From the NCBI GenBank assembly GCA_041300865.1, contig JBFYTF010000273.1, positions 1 to 9,387 on the forward strand: 9,387 nt of DNA, read 5' to 3'. The translations under genes and the position numbers were made by a program. The notes below the pieces were generated by a model. The model searched no databases. It was not told where the DNA came from and saw nothing but the letters and a program-made list of their open reading frames with translations. This DNA is from JAAYZQ01 sp041300865. Its GTDB lineage: Bacteria; Chloroflexota; Anaerolineae; JAAYZQ01. Positions 1-6,450 of this stretch are shown piece by piece. Within the stretch, counting starts at the first letter, position 1. Every line of letters begins with the position of its first letter.

Positions 1-244
1 ACCATCTAGAACGCGGCGGTGCCGATTTGGCGCTTTTGCTCGCGTAGTCACTCAAAGAAAACGGTAAGCCTGATAACAAGGCGCCTACTCGCATCTGTTA
101 CCAAACTTCGAACAGTCACACGTGCCCTGTTGTGCCCTGTTGCCCGTTTTCACGGCTGTCGCAAAGCCTCTTGACGCATGTAGACGAAAGCGCCTACTTT
201 GCATAACGGGGGGGCGAGCAACCCAAAAAACGAACGAGGGGCCA
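1..244. other. Region without a recognised gene beyond the operon end
   Basis: No open frame here has a credible ribosome binding site or a recognisable product. Composition is less GC-rich than the genes. It holds a perfect tandem 10-bp duplication (123-142) and a 9-bp direct repeat GCGCCTACT (81-89 and 190-198), each copy followed one or two bases later by GCAT. It may contain the upstream region of a gene beyond the window on the minus strand, but no convincing promoter is seen. Confidence 0.5.
123..142. repeat. Two perfect tandem copies of a 10-bp unit
   Basis: TGCCCTGTTG occurs twice head to tail. It may be a slippage product or a paired protein-binding site; nothing distinguishes these. 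Confidence 0.6.
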
Positions 245-280
245 GGCGAAATCAGCGGTGCGAGCAAAGTGTCGCACCGC
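245..280 (-). terminator. Probable operon-end terminator
   Basis: GCGGTGCGA (255-263) and TCGCACCGC (272-280) form a perfect 9-bp GC-rich stem with an 8-nt loop, starting 24 nt after the ligase stop. The following minus-strand bases, TGATTTCG, are only modestly T-rich, so termination may be incomplete. A T6 run occurs further on, at 219-224. Confidence 0.65.
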
Positions 281-304
281 ATTCCGCGTAGAAGGGCCGC
301 CGCA

Positions 305-1894
305 TCAGGTGCGCTGGTCTGATTCCGACTCCAGTTCGCGCCGTGCGGCCTCGCGCAGCTTCACCCGCTGCACACGGCGCACGGAGCTCATCGGCACCTC
401 GGCCACAAACCGTACCTCGTCGGGCAGCTTGTAGGCTGCCAGCTTGCCGCGGCAGTGGTCCATGATCTCAACCGCCGTCATCTCCTGGTCCGGATGAAGC
501 TGAATGTAGGCCCACACCCGCTCCCCGGCGAACGCACTCGCCACTCCAACCACCCCGGCTTGCGCCACCTTGGGATGGGTCTTGATGACGTTTTCCACCT
601 CATCGGGATAGATGGTCATGGCCATGCGGCGGATGGTGTCCTTGGCACGGCCGACAATGCGGATGTACCCCTCGTCGTTGATCTGGCGGGCCAGGTCGCC
701 GGTGCGGAAGAAGCCATCAGGCGTAAAGACCTCGGCATTCAGCTCCGGCCTCTGCCAGTAACCCTTGAACACCTCGCGGCCACGGACGATGATCTCGCCG
801 ATCCCTCCAAACGGCACGTCCTTCCCCTCCGAGTCCACGAAGCGCATCTCGACCCCCGGCACTATCTTGCCGTCGGACCCGGAGACCATCTCAGGCGGGG
901 CGTCGCACGGAGTGCTCGCCGTGCCATGCGTCTCGGTCATCCCGTATCCAGTCTGCGTCCTGCAGCCAAACTTCGCGTGAATTGTCTCGATCATCTCGGT
1001 GGTGACCGCCTCGCCGCCAATGTACACGATCCGCATCGACGAGACGTCGAACTGGTCAAAGTTCGGCTGACCCATGATCCAGCGCATCATGGTCGGGTAG
1101 GCAAACATGACGGTGATCTTTTCGTCCTGAATCGTCTGCAGGATCGTTTGCGGGTGGAAGGCGGGAATGCCCACCAGCTTCGCGCCGAAGAGCAGAGGGT
1201 AGGCTATCTGGAGAAACCCGGCGGTCATGAAGAGGGGGGCCACGAGCAACATCGAGTCGGTCTCATCGACGTCATGTGTCGTCACGTCATAGCCATAGAG
1301 AAAGCCAAAGGTATCCCGCGGCACGCCCTTCGGCAGGCCGGTTGTGCCGCCGGTGGAAAAGATCACAATGTCGTCCTCTTCGGTCAGCCCAGGCTTCACG
1401 TAGGACTCCCGCTCCGGTACAGGAGTAGCATAGATGGGATCGAGAGGCAGAAAGCCCTTGTAGTCCGGTCCGCGAGCGATGACGTGTTTCAATTCGGGCA
1501 GGTCAAGCCGCGCTTCATCCACAACCGCTGTAAAGTCGCGGCCCATGAACTGGGACATCATGATCAGAGCTTTGGTGCCCATGTCCTTGAACTGGGCAAC
1601 CATCTCGCCCGGTTGGAGCTGCGGGTTCGTGGGAGCTGTAATCGCCCCGAGCTTGGCAATGGCGATGAAGGCTACCGGGTAGTCCGGCCCAGGGGGGAGC
1701 AGCAGCGACACGCGGTCGCCCTTCTCGATCCCCAGCTCCTCGAGCTTGGTCGACAGCGCGTTGGCGCGGGCATCCCACTCTCGAAAGGTCATCCGCGTTC
1801 CGAAGAAGACCAACGCTTCCCGGTCCCGGAATTTGGCCGCCATCTCTTCAAAGACGTGGGCCACGTGAGGGTAGCTGTACGTTGCAGTACTCAT
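305..1894 (-). CDS. Acyl-CoA synthetase-like AMP-binding (ANL) protein
   Basis: A 529-residue member of the ANL superfamily, which makes acyl-AMP from a carboxylic acid and ATP and usually then acyl-CoA. Motifs in order: STGGTTGLPKG (180-190, A3 phosphate loop), GYGMTETHG (316-324, A5), FFRTGD (395-400, A7, with the ribose-binding Asp) and GRAKDTI (415-421, A8). Length is normal for medium/long-chain or aromatic acid CoA ligases. The lid is unusual: the A8 Ser-Gly position is Met424-Ala425, and in A10 (PMSSVRRVQRVKLR, 501-514) the expected Gly-Lys is Arg506-Arg507, so the adenylation lysine is replaced by Arg. The enzyme may be slow, do only part of the reaction, or work differently. Start is ATG 1894, with AAGGAG at 1905-1910, 10 nt upstream. 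It is the last gene of the run, and a hairpin follows its stop. It probably supplies or binds the acyl substrate of the operon; substrate unknown. Confidence 0.88.
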   Translation of the reverse strand: MSTATYSYPHVAHVFEEMAAKFRDREALVFFGTRMTFREWDARANALSTKLEELGIEKGDRVSLLLPPGPDYPVAFIAIAKLGAITAPTNPQLQPGEMVAQFKDMGTKALIMMSQFMGRDFTAVVDEARLDLPELKHVIARGPDYKGFLPLDPIYATPVPERESYVKPGLTEEDDIVIFSTGGTTGLPKGVPRDTFGFLYGYDVTTHDVDETDSMLLVAPLFMTAGFLQIAYPLLFGAKLVGIPAFHPQTILQTIQDEKITVMFAYPTMMRWIMGQPNFDQFDVSSMRIVYIGGEAVTTEMIETIHAKFGCRTQTGYGMTETHGTASTPCDAPPEMVSGSDGKIVPGVEMRFVDSEGKDVPFGGIGEIIVRGREVFKGYWQRPELNAEVFTPDGFFRTGDLARQINDEGYIRIVGRAKDTIRRMAMTIYPDEVENVIKTHPKVAQAGVVGVASAFAGERVWAYIQLHPDQEMTAVEIMDHCRGKLAAYKLPDEVRFVAEVPMSSVRRVQRVKLREAARRELESESDQRT

Positions 1895-2002
1895 GTTTGC
1901 CTTTCTCCTTTTTTCTATTACGTGATTCCATCCGGCATTCCGGCCGGTTCTTCAATTCCTCACCGCAGAACCGCTTCGGGTGCGCGACCATGCCGTCTCA
2001 TG

Positions 2003-3505
2003 CTAGTGGTCGGTGACGTTGACGGTGCGGCCTTCGAGCGCCCGAACCTGCCTGGCCAGCTCGCCCATGTGGTGCAGCCACTTCAGGACAAACTCGTTTT
2101 CCAGGCGGAAGCGGTACTTGGCCGAGCCATAGTGGAGCGCCAGGGTGGCTGACAGGTATTGGGAGACGGCGGTCACCTCGCTCCACAGGAAGTCAAGCTC
2201 TCGCTCCGGGCCTTGCCACAACACCCGGTGGCTGGTCACCAGCAGCCGGCCCTCCCCGATGCTCTCCCACTCTGCGATCTGAAGCCAATTGGCCTGCTTC
2301 TTGGGCGCCTCGCGCCCGGCCCAGCCATCGAACAGGGGGTTGGGCCGGTAGGGCGACAGTGTCACGTCACGAGTTTCCAGGTATACCTCCTCTCCAGGCA
2401 GCAGCTTCACATCGGCCACCTGGATGGGCTTGGGGCAAAAGTTCCTGGTCATATGCTCGTACCAGGTCGACAGCGCCATGTCCAGCCCGACCACGTCTGG
2501 CGGACCTTCCAGCACCTTCATCCGGAAATCGTGCCCTGGCTCGCGTTGAAAGTCCCACAGCGTGCCGCATGCCTGGCAGAGCACGGTCTCGCGCTGGAAG
2601 ACAGGCCGGCGGTGGATCAACGCGTCGTTGGTTCGGCACAGCGGGCACTGCCACAGGAGCTGGGCTACCCCTCGCTTGTTGAACTTGACCCTGGAGGGGG
2701 GAACCGAGGCCAGTGGCTTGGCGGGTGGCCGGAGCTGCACCGGTTCGGTCACCTCCACGCCACGGCGCCGCACCGGCCCGATCCAGCCCGCCAGGCCGCC
2801 GGGCCCGTAGTGGGAACGCTCAAAATGCTCGAGGATACGGGCATTCGCCTCCTCCACGTCCTGTTCGCTCACGCGCTCCAGCGGCTTGTCGCGTAGCCTG
2901 AAAGGCTCGTCGACGGTAAGCCTGAGTCGCCCCTTTCGGCTTGGCAGGCGCTGCCAGCGGGGCCAGATCTCATAGGCGCCGATGGAGCACAGGATCGGCA
3001 CGATAGGTGCACCTGTGCGTAGCCCCAGCCACGCGGCGATGCGCCCGAAGGCTATGGGGCGGCCATCCCAGGTCGCGTCGCCCTGGGGATTGTGGATCAC
3101 GATGCCGTTGTTCAGCAGCACGTGGTAGCCGTCCAGTATGCCCTTCGCCAGCTGCGGGGCTGAGTGGGGCACCAGGGGACGGAATTTTCCGGCCACGTCC
3201 TCAAGGTGCCTGAAGTAGGCAACCCGAAACAGCTCCTCGTGGAAAAAGCTCAGGTTGTCGGTGCCCTTGTCCAACTCGGGCTTGAGCACCTTGATGCTGA
3301 CGTAACCGGAAACGATCATGCCCAGAAGTCCGGGCTCGGTCAACCAGACGATGTATGGTCCGTCGCTCGGGATCTTGTCCATCCCTTCGGTTTGGAAGCG
3401 GTACAGCAGCCTGCCCAGCCCGTTTGCCACGGTCCAGGGTGCCTCGATCAGGGCGCCCAGGAGGCGATTGTATCCTTTCCTCGGCTCCTCTTGTTTCGCG
3501 TTCAT
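2003..3505 (-). CDS. PlsC-like / zinc-ribbon / GRAM-like fusion protein, copy C (divergent)
   Basis: A 500-residue paralog, clearly more divergent than A and B are from each other. The open frame reaches upstream to 3664, but those residues are the copy D remnant; MNAKQEEP at ATG 3505 is the likely start. In the PlsC-like region, YRFQTEGMDKIPSDGP (35-50) leads to LTEPGLLG (55-62). Here the Asn before Glu is Thr, the Ser is Gly, and the HX4D positions are Glu57 and Gly62. Motif III is NPQGDATWDGRP (139-150). The zinc ribbon cysteines are 287, 290, 310 and 313 (CPLC, CQACGTLW). The conserved block GPPDVVGLDMALSTWYEHM is at 334-352. The GRAM-like core GEGRLLVTSHRVLWQ is at 417-431. It is followed after 108 bp by the ligase gene. 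Retention of the zinc ribbon and block despite divergence suggests those parts are under selection. Role unknown; specialisation toward a different lipid or partner than A and B is a guess. Confidence 0.84.
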   Translation of the reverse strand: MNAKQEEPRKGYNRLLGALIEAPWTVANGLGRLLYRFQTEGMDKIPSDGPYIVWLTEPGLLGMIVSGYVSIKVLKPELDKGTDNLSFFHEELFRVAYFRHLEDVAGKFRPLVPHSAPQLAKGILDGYHVLLNNGIVIHNPQGDATWDGRPIAFGRIAAWLGLRTGAPIVPILCSIGAYEIWPRWQRLPSRKGRLRLTVDEPFRLRDKPLERVSEQDVEEANARILEHFERSHYGPGGLAGWIGPVRRRGVEVTEPVQLRPPAKPLASVPPSRVKFNKRGVAQLLWQCPLCRTNDALIHRRPVFQRETVLCQACGTLWDFQREPGHDFRMKVLEGPPDVVGLDMALSTWYEHMTRNFCPKPIQVADVKLLPGEEVYLETRDVTLSPYRPNPLFDGWAGREAPKKQANWLQIAEWESIGEGRLLVTSHRVLWQGPERELDFLWSEVTAVSQYLSATLALHYGSAKYRFRLENEFVLKWLHHMGELARQVRALEGRTVNVTDH

Positions 3506-3516
3506 CTCTTTCACAT

Positions 3517-3522
3517 CTCCTT
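3517..3522 (-). promoter_or_regulatory. Ribosome binding site fixing the copy C start
   Basis: AAGGAG on the minus strand, 11 nt before ATG 3505. The spacing is a little long, but the in-frame GTG at 3514 would be only 2 nt away, so ATG 3505 is preferred. Confidence 0.6.
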
Positions 3523-3571
3523 CTGGCAGTTCAAACAGAACGGGCTCCTCGGCACTGCTGCGATAACGATA

Positions 3572-3682
3572 TGTAACGTCCACGGTGCGGGCCTGGAGCG
3601 CGCCGGCCTTCCTGGACTGCCCGGTCATGGCGCGCAGGCACTTCACGACAGGCCGGCTGCCCACCTCAGAGCGGCGGAGGAT
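3572..3682 (-). pseudogene. Remnant of a fourth paralog (copy D), internally deleted
   Basis: Between the SDR stop and copy C, the frame reads ILRRSEVG, then VVKCLRAM and later ARTVDVT. The first piece matches the segment opening the GRAM-like domain in copies A and B (ILKRSEAG, VLRRSEAG). The second piece aligns without gaps to the last residues of copy C (VLKWLHHM to RTVNVT). At DNA level, by hand count, 3571-3650 matches 2011-2090 at 57 of 80 positions with no gaps. About 60 residues that normally separate the two pieces are missing, and everything upstream of ILRRSE is absent, as is the ancestral stop. The frame stays open into copy C, so translation from GTG 3664 could in principle add 53 residues to copy C. 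That GTG lacks a good ribosome binding site, so this is less likely than a dead remnant. Confidence 0.7.
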
Positions 3683-3685
3683 GTG

Positions 3686-4732
3686 TCATGCAGCCGCCAG
3701 CATGCGCTCCTCCAGGTGCGGCGCCAAACCCCTCTCGACCAGGGAGACCACGGTGTCCCGCAGGGTGATCTCGACGGGTTGGAAGGTGAGGCCCAGTTCT
3801 TGCTGCACCCGCGAGCAGTCAAAGCGCTGGCCGATGGTAGTGTGCTTCAGCATCCCACGGGTGATCGTCGGGGCCGCACCCCGGAGCCCGGCGATCATCT
3901 CTGTCATATAGGCCACGCCCATCATGAGGCCGCCGGGCAGGTACAGGCGAGGCTCCGGCATACCCGTCAGGCGCGAGAGGTAGCCAAAGAAGTCGCGCAA
4001 GGGCAGGGTCGTGGCAACCACGAGATAGTCCCGGCCCGGGACGCCGCCCTCCATGGCCAGAAGGTGCGCGCGGGCCGCATCACGTACGTCCGTGAACTGA
4101 AAGGCGCCGTCCAGTGAGACCGGAAGCCGGCCATTGACGATATCCAGCACCCCCCTGCCCATCATGCTACCGGCAACTAACCCCGGTCCGAAAAGACCAC
4201 CAGGCAAGATTGTCACCACCTCCAGGCCTGTTTCCCGGGCAAACTCGGCCACGGCGGGGTGCTCCCGCAGCTTGCTATGTACGTAGGCATCGTCGATGAT
4301 GCTCGGGTCGGTAGGCGGCGAGTCCTCATTGGCCACCGACCCATCCTGTTGGTACCGAGTTGCAGACGTGCTCGTCACTACGGCGCGGGGCGTGCCCAGT
4401 TCCACGGCAACCCGCAGCGCATTCAGCGTGCCCTGGACGTTGGTCCGGATGGCGACCTGGCGATGGTTGGCGTTGCGGCTCGTATAGATCTCTTGCATCA
4501 TCGCAGCCACACAGTAGATCGCACCGCAGCCCTGCAGGGCCGAGCGCAGGCTATCGATATCGGTCAGATCGCCACGGCGGGCCTCCACCTCGACGCCGGG
4601 CAAAGCCTGGGCGATCCTCTCCGGGCGACGGGCGATGGCGATGGGCGTGTAGCCCGCCGCCAGCAGCTGCAAAACCAGGTTCGATCCCAGGAACCCGGTG
4701 CCGCCGATGACGGCCACTTTCTCGTTAGCCAA
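3686..4732 (-). CDS. NAD(P)-dependent extended SDR (epimerase/dehydratase, DFR/HpnA-like)
   Basis: A 348-residue extended short-chain dehydrogenase/reductase. The N-terminal Rossmann motif GGTGFLG is at 10-16. Arginines after the second beta strand (IARRPER, 33-39) suggest NADP(H) preference. DLTD at 55-58 is the usual adenine-ring contact. VVTSTSA (118-124) supplies the catalytic Ser/Thr, and YVHSK (150-154) the Tyr-xxx-Lys pair. ILPGGLFGPG (175-184) and FTDVRDAARAHLLAM (213-227) are typical of dihydroflavonol-reductase-like and hopanoid-associated (HpnA-like) epimerase/dehydratases. It therefore probably oxidises, reduces or epimerises a hydroxyl or keto group on an unidentified substrate; 3-beta-HSD-like activity is another possibility. 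The start is TTG, supported by a very strong ribosome binding site. It sits between copy B and the copy D remnant, interrupting the paralog cluster, and its stop lies in the same reading frame as the remnant and copy C. Length is normal for the family and all key residues are intact. Confidence 0.88.
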   Translation of the reverse strand: MANEKVAVIGGTGFLGSNLVLQLLAAGYTPIAIARRPERIAQALPGVEVEARRGDLTDIDSLRSALQGCGAIYCVAAMMQEIYTSRNANHRQVAIRTNVQGTLNALRVAVELGTPRAVVTSTSATRYQQDGSVANEDSPPTDPSIIDDAYVHSKLREHPAVAEFARETGLEVVTILPGGLFGPGLVAGSMMGRGVLDIVNGRLPVSLDGAFQFTDVRDAARAHLLAMEGGVPGRDYLVVATTLPLRDFFGYLSRLTGMPEPRLYLPGGLMMGVAYMTEMIAGLRGAAPTITRGMLKHTTIGQRFDCSRVQQELGLTFQPVEITLRDTVVSLVERGLAPHLEERMLAAA

Positions 4733-4895
4733 TGTTACCTCCTTCTCTTGTCAAGACAGTGGCTGTGCAGCCCCATCGGTGCAGCCTCTGCCCTGCGTGG
4801 GCCATCGTCCCTCGAGGCCCTGGCTTTGTCAGGAGCCCGGTTCAAGACCGCATACCGCAAAGGGCGGTGCGTGTCCCTCCGGCCAATTTGACCGC
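4733..4895 (-). other. 163-bp gap between copy B and the SDR gene
   Basis: No gene is recognised here. It holds a weak 5-bp hairpin (ACCGC 4854-4858 with GCGGT 4864-4868), an 8-bp direct repeat on the plus strand (GTGCAGCC at 4765-4772 and 4779-4786), and the SDR ribosome binding site. No convincing promoter or terminator is seen, so read-through from copy B into the SDR is plausible. Confidence 0.5.
4737..4744 (-). promoter_or_regulatory. Strong ribosome binding site supporting a TTG start
   Basis: AAGGAGGT on the minus strand, a full-length anti-SD match, ends 4 nt before TTG 4732. It fixes the SDR start at TTG, exactly where the Rossmann N-terminus requires it. Confidence 0.8.
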
Positions 4896-6422
4896 CTAGA
4901 ACCTTGACACTGTGACCCCGCGGCCTCCCCTGGCAGCAGCTTCTTGGATCACCGTAGCCGCGTAGGTCAGCCACTTCAGACCGCTGTCCTCGGTGAACTC
5001 GAACCGATACGGTGTGGCTTCGTAGTTGATCTTCATCTGGAAGAAAAGCCGCAGGGAGATGTCTGTGACATGCTGCCACCAGAAATCCAATCCCCCGGCA
5101 GGCCCTTCCCACATCAACCGGCGATTGGTCAGGAGGAGGTCCCCCGTGCCCAGGGCTCCATACTGCCCCGCCTCGGAACGCCTGAGCACCCTGTCCCTGG
5201 GCGGCTCGCGCCCGGACCAGCCGTCGAAAAGGGGGTTGGAACAATAGGGAAGCAGCTTCACACTTCCCGTCCTCAGGTAGAGCTCCTCGCCTGGCACCAG
5301 GTCCACGCCGGAGGCTGGGATGGGCCTCGGCTGCAAGTCCTGCTTCATTTCGTCGTACCAGGTGGTGAGGGCCATGTCCAGCCCCACCAGATCGGGCGGC
5401 CCGTCCACGACCTTCAACCGAAAGTCCTTGCCATACTCTCGCTGCACCGTCCAGCGCGTGCCGCAGGCCAGGCACTCGAGGCTCTGGGCCCGGAGCCAGG
5501 GGTGCTTGTGCACCAGGGCGTCATCCGTCAGGCACACCGGACAGCGCCACAGCAGCAGCGGCATCCCCCGCTTCCAGAGCGAGATCGTGCCGCCGTCCGT
5601 CTCTGCCACAGCGCGTACCGGCGGGGTGCGCGAGACCGCAATCTGGTCCGTGGCCGACCGCAGGTCGAAGGGCTCCTCCAGGGGCTTGCCGTTCTTCTTC
5701 GGCGGGCCTGCCCACTCGGCCACGCCACCCGGCCCGTAGCTCAGGCGCTCGATCTCGGCCGCGATGCGGGCATTGGCCATGGCCACCTCCTCTTCCCCAA
5801 CCTTTTGCAGGGGCTTGTCCGTGACCTTGAACGGCTGTCCCACCCGTTGGACGATCCTGCCCCTAAGGCTGGGCAGAAGCTGCCAGGGAGGCCAGGCATC
5901 ATAGAGACTGATGGCAGGAACGATGGGCACCATGGGGGCAGCGCTGTGCAAGCCCACCCAGGCCGCCCCGCGCCCCATAGGCATCGGCCGCCCATCGCGG
6001 GCCATGTCGCCATCGGGGTTGGTGAGGAACACCCCGCCCCGGTTCAAGTAGTCGAGGGCTTCCAACAAGCCCAAGCCCAGCAGTCCGCCGCCATGAGGCT
6101 GGGAGGGGACGGTGGGGGCGACGGATTCAAAGTTCTTGCGGAAGAACTCGATGGACCACAATTCCTCGCCCACAAGGTTCAACACCTTCCCTTCGAGATA
6201 CAGCTTGCCGAAGAAAGTGGGGGTGACCGCAGCCTCCAGCAGCGTCGTGAGCAGTGAGGGTTCATTGTACAGGATGACGATCGGCCCATCCTTGGGAACG
6301 TTCTCCTTGCCCTCGACGCGGAAGCGGTACAGGAGCGTCAAGAGAAGCTTGATCGCTCGAATGGGGAGCATGGCGTACTGCAGCTTTAGCCTGTCGCCAA
6401 ATGTCAAGGTTGGGGCTGTCAT
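4896..6422 (-). CDS. PlsC-like / zinc-ribbon / GRAM-like fusion protein, copy B
   Basis: A 508-residue paralog of copy A and its closest relative in the window. The open frame continues upstream to 6518, but ATG 6422 is chosen: AAGGAG stands 7 nt before it, and the protein then begins level with copy A, whereas the longer version would overlap copy A's end. The PlsC-like region has YRFRVEGKENVPKDGP (32-47), then LYNEPSLLT (51-59) where NHxSxxD is expected, and motif III NPDGDMARDGRP (135-146). Glu54 replaces the catalytic His and Thr59 the catalytic Asp. The zinc ribbon has cysteines at 294, 297, 317 and 320 (CPVC, CLACGTRW). The conserved central block is at 341-359 and the GRAM-like core GTGDLLLTNRRLMWE at 425-439. 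No signal peptide or clear transmembrane span is visible, so the likely site is the cytoplasm or the inner membrane face. The product's activity is not known. Confidence 0.86.
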   Translation of the reverse strand: MTAPTLTFGDRLKLQYAMLPIRAIKLLLTLLYRFRVEGKENVPKDGPIVILYNEPSLLTTLLEAAVTPTFFGKLYLEGKVLNLVGEELWSIEFFRKNFESVAPTVPSQPHGGGLLGLGLLEALDYLNRGGVFLTNPDGDMARDGRPMPMGRGAAWVGLHSAAPMVPIVPAISLYDAWPPWQLLPSLRGRIVQRVGQPFKVTDKPLQKVGEEEVAMANARIAAEIERLSYGPGGVAEWAGPPKKNGKPLEEPFDLRSATDQIAVSRTPPVRAVAETDGGTISLWKRGMPLLLWRCPVCLTDDALVHKHPWLRAQSLECLACGTRWTVQREYGKDFRLKVVDGPPDLVGLDMALTTWYDEMKQDLQPRPIPASGVDLVPGEELYLRTGSVKLLPYCSNPLFDGWSGREPPRDRVLRRSEAGQYGALGTGDLLLTNRRLMWEGPAGGLDFWWQHVTDISLRLFFQMKINYEATPYRFEFTEDSGLKWLTYAATVIQEAAARGGRGVTVSRF

Positions 6423-6429
6423 GGTTCTT

Positions 6430-6435
6430 CTCCTT
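6430..6435 (-). promoter_or_regulatory. Ribosome binding site fixing the copy B start
   Basis: AAGGAG on the minus strand, 7 nt before ATG 6422, inside the 28-bp gap after copy A's TAG. It excludes the upstream in-frame alternatives that would overlap copy A. Confidence 0.75.
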
Positions 6436-6450
6436 TTCCATAGAGAGAGT

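Noticed and set aside
165..205. Possible plus-strand promoter (TTGACG with TACTTT/CATAAC)
   Set aside because: Poor -10 match, and no plus-strand gene follows; the next coding region is the minus-strand ligase.
1..304. CRISPR array, tRNA or mobile-element end in the non-coding stretch
   Set aside because: The repeats are two short units only, no cloverleaf can be drawn, and there are no terminal inverted repeats or transposase.
455..2152. Long plus-strand open frame opposite the ligase gene (565 codons)
   Set aside because: It lies antisense to a clearly recognisable ANL ligase and reads as His/Arg-rich low-information sequence; an antisense shadow of GC-rich coding DNA.
4749..4754. Perfect TTGACA -35 hexamer on the minus strand before the SDR
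   Set aside because: It lies only 16 nt from the start codon, next to the ribosome binding site, and a -10 at normal spacing would fall within the gene where the bases (TGGCTA) do not fit.
4854..4868. Small hairpin as a terminator between copy B and the SDR
   Set aside because: Only a 5-bp stem with no T-run; too weak to call.
4944..6257. Plus-strand open frame of 437 codons opposite copy B, and a similar one opposite copy A (6625-7980)
   Set aside because: Both are antisense to well-supported genes, their products have no recognisable motif, and they resemble each other only because A and B are paralogs.
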